From Bacteroidales bacterium UBA2939 (GTDB lineage: Bacteria > Bacteroidota > Bacteroidia > Bacteroidales > P3), in NCBI GenBank assembly GCA_002349055.1, contig DECD01000020.1, positions 1 through 27,537 of the forward strand: DNA of 27,537 bases, in the 5' to 3' direction. How positions within the stretch are numbered: the stretch's first letter is position 1; each line of letters opens with the position of its first letter. Below, piece after piece: positions 1-6,916 of this stretch. The position numbers were made by a program, and so were the translations under genes. A model generated the notes under the pieces. That model was not told where the DNA came from and made no database searches. It was given only the letters and a program-made list of their open reading frames with translations.

Positions 1-160
1 CCACATACACCGCAACGGGCAGGAGATTGACCACCTCCGGCCTCATACACCGCAACGGGCAGCGCGTCGGCTCGCAACGGGCAGGACTGGCTACCTACGG
101 CCACATATACGCACCACGGGCAGGAGATTGACCACCTATGACCACATATACCGCAAATTT
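1..160. repeat. Degenerate ~40-bp tandem repeats
   Basis: About three and a half imperfect copies of a 40-bp unit begin near 1, 41, 101 and 142. Each starts CCACATAYACCGCAACGGGC and continues with GCAGGAGATTGACCACCT. The second copy is disrupted and carries an extra CGCAACGGGCAGG near 73. The units are adjacent without spacers, so this is not a CRISPR array. One forward frame stays open from base 2 to about 199, but the units fall out of frame with each other, so I do not call a gene; a partial coding tail running in from the left cannot be excluded. Confidence 0.7.
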
Positions 161-171
161 ACACTTCAATC

Positions 172-282
172 GGTGCAATCTTTTTTCGGTGCAAAATAAA
201 TCCCATAACACTACATTGCACCAACAATAAAGGGGTGCAAATTATTACTTTGATTTAACTTGCACCCCCTTGTTAATTGCAC
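172..282. promoter_or_regulatory. Cluster of six GTGCAA/TTGCAC motifs
   Basis: GGTGCAA occurs at 172-178, 188-194 and 234-240; the reverse form TTGCAC occurs at 216-221, 260-265 and 277-282. Six copies of a hexamer in about 110 bp, three in each orientation, is far above chance. They lie downstream of the integrase and its small companion gene, so they could be protein-binding sites for element control or recombination, or remains of a hairpin-forming repeat. The function is unknown. Confidence 0.5.
230..271 (-). terminator. Hairpin downstream of the integrase unit
   Basis: The arm AAGGGGTGCAA (230-240) faces TTGCACCCCCTT (260-271) across a 19-nt loop, with one unpaired C. It lies just past the stop of the leftward 79-aa gene, so it could end that transcript. 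The tract after it on the minus strand is only moderately T-rich, so termination is not certain. It shares two motifs with the GTGCAA cluster. Confidence 0.4.
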
Positions 283-292
283 TTGCAATCTG

Positions 293-532
293 TCAACTCT
301 TATTCTCTCCCAATACTACATCATAAATCTGCCCTCTCAACTTTCCAATAAAGATATTGGCCGTTAATGCATCATCTAACAACTTCTTATCCTCTTCCCC
401 CTCGGCCACCGCGCACACTATTGCATTTAGCATATTGTCAAAAGTGTGTACCAATCTAATAGCCTCTTCAACGGAATAAGTCACTGTGACATTTTGCGCT
501 CCAACCGCGCCATAATTGATTGTTGTTTCCAT
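293..532 (-). CDS. Hypothetical protein, 79 aa, downstream of integrase
   Basis: I do not recognise this small protein. It starts METTINYGAV, has no signal peptide or membrane segment, and is predicted soluble and acidic, with a helical middle (EEAIRLVHTFDNML) and a Glu/Asp/Lys stretch around residues 44-54. It follows the integrase on the same strand with a 21-bp gap, so it is probably co-transcribed. Small genes in this position in integrative elements are often accessory, but nothing in the sequence shows a helix-turn-helix or excisionase motif, so I give no function. Confidence 0.55.
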   Translation of the reverse strand: METTINYGAVGAQNVTVTYSVEEAIRLVHTFDNMLNAIVCAVAEGEEDKKLLDDALTANIFIGKLRGQIYDVVLGENKS

Positions 533-553
533 AATCTAACAAGTTTTAAGTGT

Positions 554-1975
554 TTATAATCTGTTAATTGCATTTCGCATCAAACTCAAATCTACATTGT
601 GGTATCTCGCAAACGCAGCACTCCCCTCCACATGGCCACTCATAGCACAAATAATAGAACTATCCACGCCCTCATTAAACATTGTTCCGCAAAACGTTTT
701 CCGCGCCATGTGGCTCGAGGCAACATCACAAATTCTAACTTGTTTCGGGATTTGTGTAACTGCATCCAATATTGTAACATTTCTTGTTATTCCCACCGCC
801 TCAAATACGCGCTTTATCTCGTTGTTATATTTCTGAGCCGACACAAACGGCAATAACCGCACGCCATCCCTATTGATATATTTCTTCACTATTGCCAATG
901 CATCATCATGCAACGGCACATTGATTGTTCTTGCACTCGTTTTCGTTGTTTTCTCGGCAATATAGTGCAAATATACGCCATCATTGCTTTCGTTGACGTT
1001 TCCTTTTGTCAGTTTTAGCAAATCTCCAACCCTGCAGCCGACCAAACATTGGAAAATAAAGATATCCCGTTTTTCTTCAAGCAATCTCGCAAATCCTTCT
1101 ATCTGCTTTGCGCTCGGCATAACCTTTATTTCGCCCTTTTTCACTCTCTCTTTGAGGCTCTTTTTAATATATTCCTCAAATACACTAAAATCTGCCCTTG
1201 TTATGGCCGTTAATTCATTCTGTGCCAAAAATACGGGGTCTGCATACACCGCTTTCGGCAACTCAAATTGTGCAAACGGGGATTTATCTATTATCCCATT
1301 TCGCACACAATAGTTAAAAACGGCCTTAACCAATTTAAGGTCTGTATTTGCCGTGTTCTTACCAACCCCTGCATTATTATCGTTTCTGTGGTTTCTTCTT
1401 TTGTCGCTTTCCAACTCGCTCAACAAAAATTTCTCAAAATCGGCTAACATTTCGGGTGTGCAATTGCCAATGGTCATTGCCCTTTTCCGGCTCACTTCGT
1501 ACTTATCTAACTTGTTAATAACATTCTGCACTCGTTTCATACGCCCCTCGGATAGGTCACGCATACTATATATAACCCTCGTAGCCTCTTGTATTCGTGT
1601 ATATTGGCTTATCGTTTTTGTGGTCACATCTGCGCTCGGCTCGCCCTGCCTGCCATGTATCAACTCTTTTAGGCTCATGGCTGACAATTCGCCCCCCTTA
1701 CTATACTTCATTTCGTTTACTGCATCCTCAATCCTTCTTCTCAAATCGGCCAACAATCTATCCTTCTCGCGCAATTCCGCACACAATTGCCGTTGTTCCG
1801 CGCTTGCAAGTTTAAACCTCGGCTCAATTACACATTGTTTCTCCTTATCCCAATACTTCGGGTTTATCATTATCCCCGTTCCAGAGTGTTGACTGGTTAG
1901 CCGTGTGTGGATAGTCACTCGGATTTCAGTAAACTCAACATTCTTTTTTGTCGAAAGTGTAAATTTAACGCTCAT
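554..1975 (-). CDS. Tyrosine-type site-specific recombinase (integrase)
   Basis: The protein has the catalytic set of tyrosine recombinases. Counting from the chosen start they are Arg315 in GCRVGDLLKL, a Lys near 342-345 in AEKTTKTS, His422-x-x-Arg425 in SSHMARKTF, His448 in SGHVEG, and the nucleophile Tyr458 in FARYHNVD. The N-terminal half (about 1-120) contains a basic coiled-coil-like stretch typical of Bacteroidales integrases, followed by a SAM-like core-binding domain. The open frame extends 11 codons upstream to 2008, but a promoter -7 match at 2006-2013 overlaps that ATG, so the start MSVKFTLST (1975, 473 aa) is preferred. It probably integrates the element into tRNA-Gln. Codon use is AT-rich, unlike the genes to its right. 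Confidence 0.92.
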   Translation of the reverse strand: MSVKFTLSTKKNVEFTEIRVTIHTRLTSQHSGTGIMINPKYWDKEKQCVIEPRFKLASAEQRQLCAELREKDRLLADLRRRIEDAVNEMKYSKGGELSAMSLKELIHGRQGEPSADVTTKTISQYTRIQEATRVIYSMRDLSEGRMKRVQNVINKLDKYEVSRKRAMTIGNCTPEMLADFEKFLLSELESDKRRNHRNDNNAGVGKNTANTDLKLVKAVFNYCVRNGIIDKSPFAQFELPKAVYADPVFLAQNELTAITRADFSVFEEYIKKSLKERVKKGEIKVMPSAKQIEGFARLLEEKRDIFIFQCLVGCRVGDLLKLTKGNVNESNDGVYLHYIAEKTTKTSARTINVPLHDDALAIVKKYINRDGVRLLPFVSAQKYNNEIKRVFEAVGITRNVTILDAVTQIPKQVRICDVASSHMARKTFCGTMFNEGVDSSIICAMSGHVEGSAAFARYHNVDLSLMRNAINRL

Positions 1976-2005
1976 ATTGTTACTATTTTTTAGGTTTCTT
2001 GGCTG

Positions 2006-2013
2006 CAAATATA
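2006..2013 (-). promoter_or_regulatory. Promoter -7 element of the integrase
   Basis: On the minus strand this reads TATATTTG, a full match to the Bacteroidota -7 consensus TAnnTTTG. No exact -33 TTTG is found at the usual distance. It places transcription start near 2000, which supports translation from 1975. Confidence 0.5.
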
Positions 2014-2029
2014 AGGAAACATTTTCAAT

Positions 2030-2064
2030 TTTTGGTCACATTTTGGTCACGTTAGTGACTAAAA
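2030..2064. repeat. Direct and inverted GGTCAC repeats upstream of integrase
   Basis: TTTTGGTCAC occurs twice in tandem with an 11-bp period (2030-2039 and 2041-2050), and the second copy forms a short palindrome with GTGAC at 2055-2059 followed by TAAAAA. The repeats lie just upstream of the integrase promoter and between it and the tRNA attachment region, so they are candidates for an operator or for integrase/excisionase arm sites. Confidence 0.5.
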
Positions 2065-2107
2065 ACGGAAAATTTGAATAAATTTGATTAGAGAAATATG
2101 ATAAAGC

Positions 2108-2150
2108 AAAACCCCCGAAAGTCGTTGTTTTTATTGACTTTCGGGGGTTT
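2108..2150. terminator. Strong hairpin between tRNA-Gln and integrase
   Basis: AAACCCCCGAAAGTC (2109-2123) pairs perfectly with GACTTTCGGGGGTTT (2136-2150), a 15-bp stem with a 12-nt loop. It lies about 40 nt past the tRNA 3' end, so it probably ends the leftward tRNA transcript. The A/T ends of the stem make it usable on both strands. Confidence 0.75.
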
Positions 2151-2189
2151 CCCCTTGTAAATTTGCTATTTGGCCTTTTTAGCATTTTG

Positions 2190-2260
2190 TTGTCCTACCA
2201 GGATTCGAACCTAGACAAGCAGAACCAAAATCTGATGTGCTACCATTACACCATAGGACA
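2190..2260 (-). tRNA. tRNA-Gln (anticodon TTG)
   Basis: Read on the minus strand, TGTCCTA at the 5' end pairs with TAGGACA at the 3' end (7 bp). The D arm is GTGT-AATGGTA-GCAC, the anticodon loop is TTTTGGT with anticodon TTG, and the T arm is CTAGG-TTCGAAT-CCTGG. The top pair of the anticodon stem is a T-C mismatch, and the variable loop is short. The discriminator base is A and CCA is not encoded, as usual in Bacteroidota. The gene has its own perfect promoter and a strong hairpin behind it. Its 3' end faces the integrase and is the likely attachment site. Confidence 0.95.
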
Positions 2261-2286
2261 ATCCGTCTTGCTTGCAAAAACGGGTG

Positions 2287-2317
2287 CAAAAGTACGACTT
2301 TTTTGCGAGGTGGCAAA
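2287..2317 (-). promoter_or_regulatory. Promoter of tRNA-Gln
   Basis: On the minus strand the -33 box TTTG (2314-2317) and the -7 box TACTTTTG (2287-2294) are separated by 19 nt, an exact match to the Bacteroidota primary sigma consensus. Confidence 0.75.
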
Positions 2318-2362
2318 ATTTATTTTCTAACTAGCTGAGAATGAAATTTCCGTGTAACGGAA

Positions 2363-3202
2363 TTATCTGGTTTTATATTTCATTCTGGAAATAGTGTATA
2401 TCGTTTGGTAGGCTGTCTTCACTGTGTGTGCTCCTATGGTGATATAGTGAATCCAGTCTTCATCGCGCCAAGCCTCTTTCTTGCGTTTCTCCGTAGGCTC
2501 CACGTAGACGATGTCGTTCTGTTGCAAATAGTAATAGGGAGAGTTGAAGATTTCCTTGCGGGTGAGGTCGAGGGTGTCGACAATCTGGGAATCCATGCCG
2601 GTGCGGACCACCACGACATTGGTGCGGAGGCCGTACATAGTGATGTCGCCAGCCTGCGCCAGTGCCTCGAAGATGGTGAGACGGCTACCCGTTGCAAGGA
2701 TGGTATGTGGATATTTCACCTCGCCGATGACGGTGACATGGAAGTTCATCAATTCGACGGTCACCACGGGGTCGGTAACATAGCCACCCTCGATGAGTTT
2801 ACCTTCCAGCTCGCGGCACAACTCCGAGCGTGTCTTGCCGGCGACCTCGATGCGTCCCAGGATGGGAAAGATGATGGCTCCGCTTTGAGAGACAAGATAG
2901 CCGTTGATATTTCTGCTTCCTTGCTTGTAGGCAGTGGGGTCATTGCGTAATCTGGCACGATTGTTGGTTTTGGCACCGCTGAGGCGGTTGGTCTCCTCGT
3001 TGAAGGCTTTCACCGATTCGGGCTGCTGGCTGCTGACATAGATGTACAGCAGGTCGTTGGGGTAGATGGTGGCGTCGTAATTGTTGGTGATGGGCATGGG
3101 CGTGTCGTGCGGAGCATCCTCCACATAAAGGTAGCGCTCTTTCGGGCTGCATCCTGCTATCAGTGCCGCGACGGCCATCAGTATGAACAATTTATTTTTC
3201 AT
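2363..3202 (-). CDS. Wza-type polysaccharide export lipoprotein
   Basis: The protein starts MKNKLFILMAVAALIAGC, a lipoprotein signal with lipobox Cys18. Residues ~40-150 match the Poly_export domain (NDLLYIYVSS near the start, then an ISxxGxIxFPxxG-like segment, SGAIIFPILGRIEVAG). Residues ~150-235 form an SLBB-type ligand-binding fold (VTVIGEVKYPHT). The family makes the outer-membrane channel for capsule or exopolysaccharide. At 279 aa it is close to the usual Bacteroides length. It begins 4 bp after the stop of the acyl-CoA ligase, so the two are in one transcript. No Wzc kinase, flippase or glycosyltransferase is nearby, so it is an orphan export subunit and its substrate is unknown. Confidence 0.88.
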   Translation of the reverse strand: MKNKLFILMAVAALIAGCSPKERYLYVEDAPHDTPMPITNNYDATIYPNDLLYIYVSSQQPESVKAFNEETNRLSGAKTNNRARLRNDPTAYKQGSRNINGYLVSQSGAIIFPILGRIEVAGKTRSELCRELEGKLIEGGYVTDPVVTVELMNFHVTVIGEVKYPHTILATGSRLTIFEALAQAGDITMYGLRTNVVVVRTGMDSQIVDTLDLTRKEIFNSPYYYLQQNDIVYVEPTEKRKKEAWRDEDWIHYITIGAHTVKTAYQTIYTISRMKYKTR

Positions 3203-3206
3203 GACG

Positions 3207-5072
3207 TTAATTCTTTTTCTGCCAAGGCAGGTTGATTGTGGGCAGTTCCACCGACTTGAAGGCCGAGAAAAAGGCGTTGGTGGTGGGTTTCTCCTTGCCG
3301 TAGATTTCGGCGATGATGTCTTTGTATTTGTCCATCAGCGGCCCACGGCGCAACTTGAGGGTGGGGGAGAGGAGACCGTTGTTGGGCGTCCACTCGTCGG
3401 TCACCAGGCGGAACTGCTTGATTTGCTCGTGGGGAGCCAGGTTCTTATTGAACACGTCGAGCACCTTGCGCATCTTGTCGTGGGTTTGCGGCAGGTTGAT
3501 CAGCTCGGCGTTGTCGCGATAGTGCAGTTTGTACTTCAGTGCCCAGTAGTGCAGCGTGTTGAAGTTGGGGCTGATGATGGCGGCCACCTGCTTCTCGTTC
3601 TCGCCGATGACCATCACCTGCTCGATGTACTCGCTTTCGCGCAGCATGTTCTCGATGAGCTGAGGTGCCACATATTTGCCGGCCGAGAGTTTGAAGATGT
3701 CCTTCTTGCGGTCGGTGATTTTCAGGTATTTGCCACCCACCAGCTCGCCGATGTCGCCAGTGTGGAACCAGCCCTCCTCGTCGATGACCTGGGCGGTGTA
3801 TTCGGGGTCTTTGTAGTAGCCCATCATGACGTGCGGACCGCGGGTGAGGATTTCGTTGTCGTCGCCGAACTTCACCTCCACGCCGCTCAGTATCGGACCC
3901 ACGGTGCCAATCTTCACCTGGTTGTGGGCCGGGTCGTTGACGGCGATGACGGGCGAGGTTTCGCTCAAGCCGTAGCCTTCGTAGATGTAGATGCCCGCAG
4001 CGGCGAAGATGCGCACCATCTTGGGCTGGATGGAGCTGCCGCCAGTGATGATGACGAGGTTTTTGCCGCCGAATTTCTCGCGCCACTTGCTGTACACCAA
4101 GCGGTCCAGAATCTTCTGCCCCACCATGTACATGGGCGAGAATTTGCGGATGCCCGAATAGTCGTAGTGGCTGCCGTGCTTGAAGGCGCGGTCGTAGATT
4201 TTCTTCTTGATGCCCGAGAGGTCCTTGCCGGCGGCATAGAGTTTGTCGTAGACCATCTCCAGCACGCGTGGCACGGCGCAGAAGCCGTCGCCTTTGATTT
4301 CCAGCATGTTCTGCTGGATGGTGCCGAGGCTTTCGGCGTAGTAGATGCTGATGCCGAGATACTGCCAGTGGTAGTTGAGCGAGCGCTCGTAGATGTGGTT
4401 CAGCGGGAGGAATGAGAGCACGCGGTGGCTGGAGTTCAAAATCTGTACCTGCGCGTGGGCCAGGAAGTTGGAGCAGAGGTTGCGGTGGTTCAACATGACA
4501 CCCTTGGGCAATCCCGTGGTGCCGCTGGTGTAAATCATGGTCATCCACTCGTCGGGGCTGATTTCGCGTTTGCGGCGCTCGATTTCGGGCATCCACTTGT
4601 CGCGGTTGGCAATGCCGAGCTTGAGGATTTCAAGGGTGCGGTGCTCGCCTTCGATGTTGGCGAGGGTGTATACCTGGGGTTTCTCTTCCAGCTGGTCGAG
4701 GGCGGGACGCAGGCGGCCCAGCAGCACCTTGGTGCTGACAAAGACGGCCGCGGCCTCGCTGTGGCGCAGGATGTGGAGGTAGCTCTCGGTGTTCAGTGTG
4801 GGATAGATGGGCACGTGAATCATGCCGCACATGGCCAGGGCCATGTCGATGAAGTTCCATTCGGGGCAGTTGCCGCTCATGGTCACCACCCGGTCGCCCT
4901 GTTTCAGACCCATTTCGCAGAGTCCGTAAGCCAGATAATGGGCGAATTTATAATAGTCGTGCGATGAGTATTTCACCCATTCGCCGTTCACTTTTCCCGC
5001 CAGGATGTCGTCCTTCGGGTATCGTTCCACAAGGTGGTCCAGCAGGTCGAAAGTGCGTGTTATCTCTATCAT
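3207..5072 (-). CDS. Long-chain acyl-CoA ligase (AMP-forming)
   Basis: This 621-aa enzyme activates fatty acids as acyl-adenylates and transfers them to CoA. The ANL-superfamily motifs are all visible: the P-loop TSGTTGLPK (182-190), GYGLSETS (366-373), FHTGD (436-440) and TDRKKDIFK (453-461) with the A8 hinge. The later part, with a Lys-rich C-terminal lobe, fits the eukaryote-like FAA1/long-chain group common in Bacteroidota. It has its own perfect promoter and is followed after 4 bp by the Wza-type lipoprotein gene. The nearby fab and Etf/acyl-CoA dehydrogenase genes suggest a role in recycling or importing fatty acids. Chain-length preference cannot be read from the sequence. Confidence 0.93.
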   Translation of the reverse strand: MIEITRTFDLLDHLVERYPKDDILAGKVNGEWVKYSSHDYYKFAHYLAYGLCEMGLKQGDRVVTMSGNCPEWNFIDMALAMCGMIHVPIYPTLNTESYLHILRHSEAAAVFVSTKVLLGRLRPALDQLEEKPQVYTLANIEGEHRTLEILKLGIANRDKWMPEIERRKREISPDEWMTMIYTSGTTGLPKGVMLNHRNLCSNFLAHAQVQILNSSHRVLSFLPLNHIYERSLNYHWQYLGISIYYAESLGTIQQNMLEIKGDGFCAVPRVLEMVYDKLYAAGKDLSGIKKKIYDRAFKHGSHYDYSGIRKFSPMYMVGQKILDRLVYSKWREKFGGKNLVIITGGSSIQPKMVRIFAAAGIYIYEGYGLSETSPVIAVNDPAHNQVKIGTVGPILSGVEVKFGDDNEILTRGPHVMMGYYKDPEYTAQVIDEEGWFHTGDIGELVGGKYLKITDRKKDIFKLSAGKYVAPQLIENMLRESEYIEQVMVIGENEKQVAAIISPNFNTLHYWALKYKLHYRDNAELINLPQTHDKMRKVLDVFNKNLAPHEQIKQFRLVTDEWTPNNGLLSPTLKLRRGPLMDKYKDIIAEIYGKEKPTTNAFFSAFKSVELPTINLPWQKKN

Positions 5073-5092
5073 TATAGTGTCGTTTTAAAATG

Positions 5093-5124
5093 CAAAAGTA
5101 CACAATTTTCCCGATATGACCAAA
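5093..5124 (-). promoter_or_regulatory. Promoter of the acyl-CoA ligase-wza unit
   Basis: On the minus strand, TTTG (5121-5124) and TACTTTTG (5093-5100) are 20 nt apart, a full consensus match. Transcription would start near 5086, leaving a leader of about 14 nt before the ATG at 5072. Confidence 0.75.
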
Positions 5125-5130
5125 AAAATC

Positions 5131-5883
5131 TTAATTTTGCATCATCCCGCTCTTGCGGAGGAATGCCAGCAGGTCTGCGCTGACGGCCTCGTTCATGGCT
5201 CGCGGGTAGCGTTTGGTGGTGAAAATCTCGCAGTAGTTGCGCGTGCCGTTCTCCTTGACCATCTGCTGGTTGAAGGGGTTGTTGTCGCGCACGGCGTGGG
5301 TGCTGACAATCTCCTCGTCGGTGGGGTCGTGGTAGACCTCGCTGTGCAGCACGGCATCGGTGCCCAGACGTTCGCTCAGGCGGCCTTCCTCGGCGGGATG
5401 GCCCATGGCGATGGCGATGACAGGCACCACGCCCTTGGGGCATTTCAGTAGGTTGGCAATCTTCTCCGTGTTGTAGTTGACGGTGCCCAGATGGCAGAAT
5501 CCCAGCCCTTTGGCCTCGGCGGCGATGCAGAGGTTCTGGGCGAAGAGCGAGGCGTCGACCATCGCCGAGACAAACCACAGCAGGTTGCCGTAAGGCTCGT
5601 CGCAGCCGTTCACGCGGCAGTAGTGGTGGTAGCGGTTCACGTCGGTGCAGACGGTGAGGAACAGCGGTGCCGACGAGCACTGCCCAAAGTGCAACCCACA
5701 GAGTTCCGTGCGCAGCGGCTCCTCCTGCGTGGCTATCACGCTGTAAAGCTGCATGTTACCCGTGTTCGAGGCCCGCAGGCCACAGTTCACAATCTCTTCC
5801 AAAACCTTCGGGTCGACCTTCTCCGAAGTGAATTTCCTTATCGACCGATGCCGCAGCATCACATCTATTGCATTCATTTCCAT
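5131..5883 (-). CDS. Nitroreductase-family flavoprotein
   Basis: The 250-aa protein begins with the family's FMN-binding signature (RHRSIRKFTSEKVD, residues ~11-24) and GLRASNTGNMQ (~35-45). The later GLGFCHLGTVNYN and PVIAIAMGHP segments are typical of NfsA/FRP-type nitroreductases. Members are dimeric FMN enzymes that use NAD(P)H to reduce quinones, flavins or nitro compounds; the natural substrate here is unknown. It has its own promoter. The C-terminal part ends 58 bp from the ligase start, and the ligase promoter sits in that gap, so the two are separate units. It lies between the acyl-CoA ligase and the fab operon. Confidence 0.88.
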   Translation of the reverse strand: MEMNAIDVMLRHRSIRKFTSEKVDPKVLEEIVNCGLRASNTGNMQLYSVIATQEEPLRTELCGLHFGQCSSAPLFLTVCTDVNRYHHYCRVNGCDEPYGNLLWFVSAMVDASLFAQNLCIAAEAKGLGFCHLGTVNYNTEKIANLLKCPKGVVPVIAIAMGHPAEEGRLSERLGTDAVLHSEVYHDPTDEEIVSTHAVRDNNPFNQQMVKENGTRNYCEIFTTKRYPRAMNEAVSADLLAFLRKSGMMQN

Positions 5884-5909
5884 TGCTCTCTGTGTTGATA
5901 TTAAAAATG

Positions 5910-5940
5910 CAAAGATACGACAAAAATGTCACACTGCAAA
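5910..5940 (-). promoter_or_regulatory. Promoter of the nitroreductase gene
   Basis: On the minus strand, TTTG (5937-5940) and TATCTTTG (5910-5917) are separated by 19 nt, a full consensus match. Confidence 0.75.
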
Positions 5941-6018
5941 AAAAAGTTAAAAGTGCGAGCCAGAAACCCATGACAGACGCCAGCCATAATGTACGTATCG
6001 ATGCCCTACGAAGACCCT

Positions 6019-6068
6019 ACCAACGCCCTACCAACTCCTACCATGGTAGGAGTTGGTAGGGCGTTGGT
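6019..6068. repeat. Perfect 50-bp palindrome (CCCTACCAAC family)
   Basis: The 25-nt arms 6019-6043 and 6044-6068 are exact reverse complements with no loop, centred on CCATGG. Inside each arm the motif CCCTACCAAC is iterated. The 17-mer CCCTACCAACTCCTACC (6026-6042) and the 13-mer AAGACCCTACCAA (6011-6023) both recur at the other end of the window (27321-27337 and 27295-27307). It lies between the nitroreductase promoter and the fab operon terminator and is likely a dispersed REP-like element. Confidence 0.8.
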
Positions 6069-6107
6069 TACTGGTTGATAGGTGTTTAGTGGCTAGTAAA
6101 TAGAAAT

Positions 6108-6134
6108 GGGTGCCCGCGCGAAGCGCGGGCACCC
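6108..6134 (-). terminator. Terminator of the fab operon
   Basis: GGGTGCCCGCGC (6108-6119) pairs with GCGCGGGCACCC (6123-6134) across a 3-nt loop, a 12-bp GC-rich stem. It lies 30 bp after the stop of fabG and is followed on the minus strand by a T-rich stretch (ATTTCTATTT). Confidence 0.75.
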
Positions 6135-6164
6135 GTAGGTTGTATTGATTTTGTTGTCGGCGTT

Positions 6165-6911
6165 TTAGAGCGAAAGTCCGCCGTCGACGCAGATGACCTG
6201 GCCGGTGATGTATTCGGAGAGGTCGGAAGCGAGGTAGAGTGAAGTCTTGGCCACGTCGAGGTCGGTGCCGCCGCGACGCAGGGGGATGTCTTCCATCCAG
6301 CCCTTACGCACGTCTTCGGGCAGCTGCTGAGTCATGGCTGTCTCGATGAAACCGGGGGCGATGGCGTTGCTGCGGATGCCGCGGGATCCGAGTTCCTTGG
6401 CGAGGCTCTTGGTGAAGCCCAGGATACCGGCCTTCGAGGCGGAATAGTTGCACTGGCCGGCATTGCCGTTGACGCCCACCACCGAGCTGGTGTTGATGAT
6501 GCTGCCGCTGCGCTGTTTGAGCATCATGGGGGCGAAAGCCTTGCAGAAGTTGAAGACCGAGCGCAGGTTGACTTCGAGGACGAGGTCCCAATCCTTGGGC
6601 TGCATGCGGAGCAGCAGGTTGTCGCGCGTGATGCCGGCGTTGTTGACGAGGACGTCGAGGCGGCCGAACTCTTTCTGCACGATGTCGGCCACGCGGAGGG
6701 TGTCCTCATAGTCGGCAGCGTTGCTGGCGATGAACATCGAGCGCGGCTGGAGTTTCTGCAATTCGGCGAGGAGTTCGCGGCTGCTGTCGGTTTCCTGTAA
6801 GTCGGTGAAAATCACCGTGGCACCCTCTTCGGCGAAGAGCAGTGCGGTGCGGCGGCCAAGGCCGCGGGAGCCTCCCGTCACGAGGGCGATTTTATTTTTT
6901 AAAAGTTCCAT
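6165..6911 (-). CDS. fabG: 3-oxoacyl-ACP reductase FabG
   Basis: A 248-aa short-chain dehydrogenase/reductase that reduces 3-oxoacyl-ACP to 3-hydroxyacyl-ACP with NADPH. The nucleotide-binding TGGSRGLG lies at 12-19, NNAG at 90-93, and the catalytic Ser143, Tyr156 and Lys160 (YSASK). NAIAPGFIETAMT and the C-terminal ITGQVICVDGG are typical of FabG. It is the last gene of a leftward fabH-fabF-fabZ-fabG run, only 5 bp after fabZ. Length and motifs fit a fully active enzyme. Another SDR function is possible, but the neighbours make the FAS role most likely. Confidence 0.92.
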   Translation of the reverse strand: MELLKNKIALVTGGSRGLGRRTALLFAEEGATVIFTDLQETDSSRELLAELQKLQPRSMFIASNAADYEDTLRVADIVQKEFGRLDVLVNNAGITRDNLLLRMQPKDWDLVLEVNLRSVFNFCKAFAPMMLKQRSGSIINTSSVVGVNGNAGQCNYSASKAGILGFTKSLAKELGSRGIRSNAIAPGFIETAMTQQLPEDVRKGWMEDIPLRRGGTDLDVAKTSLYLASDLSEYITGQVICVDGGLSL

Positions 6912-6916
6912 ATTGT

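Larger units (their letters stand above)
1..2190. mobile_element. Integrase end of an integrative element at tRNA-Gln (partial)
   Basis: A tyrosine recombinase lies about 180 bp from the 3' end of a tRNA-Gln gene, in the same orientation, which is the classic arrangement for islands and integrative elements that use a tRNA 3' end as attachment site. The 1-2100 stretch is visibly more AT-rich than the rest of the window. The element would run leftwards out of the window. The second copy of the tRNA 3' end (the other att site) is not in view, so the far boundary and cargo are unknown. The right boundary at the tRNA 3' end is inferred. Confidence 0.6.

Noticed and set aside
1..160. CRISPR array
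   Set aside because: Units are adjacent and degenerate, with no constant repeat and variable spacer pattern, and no cas genes are in view.
3183..4415. A 410-aa plus-strand open frame
   Set aside because: Antisense shadow of the acyl-CoA ligase; low-complexity Val/Asp/His composition and no motif.
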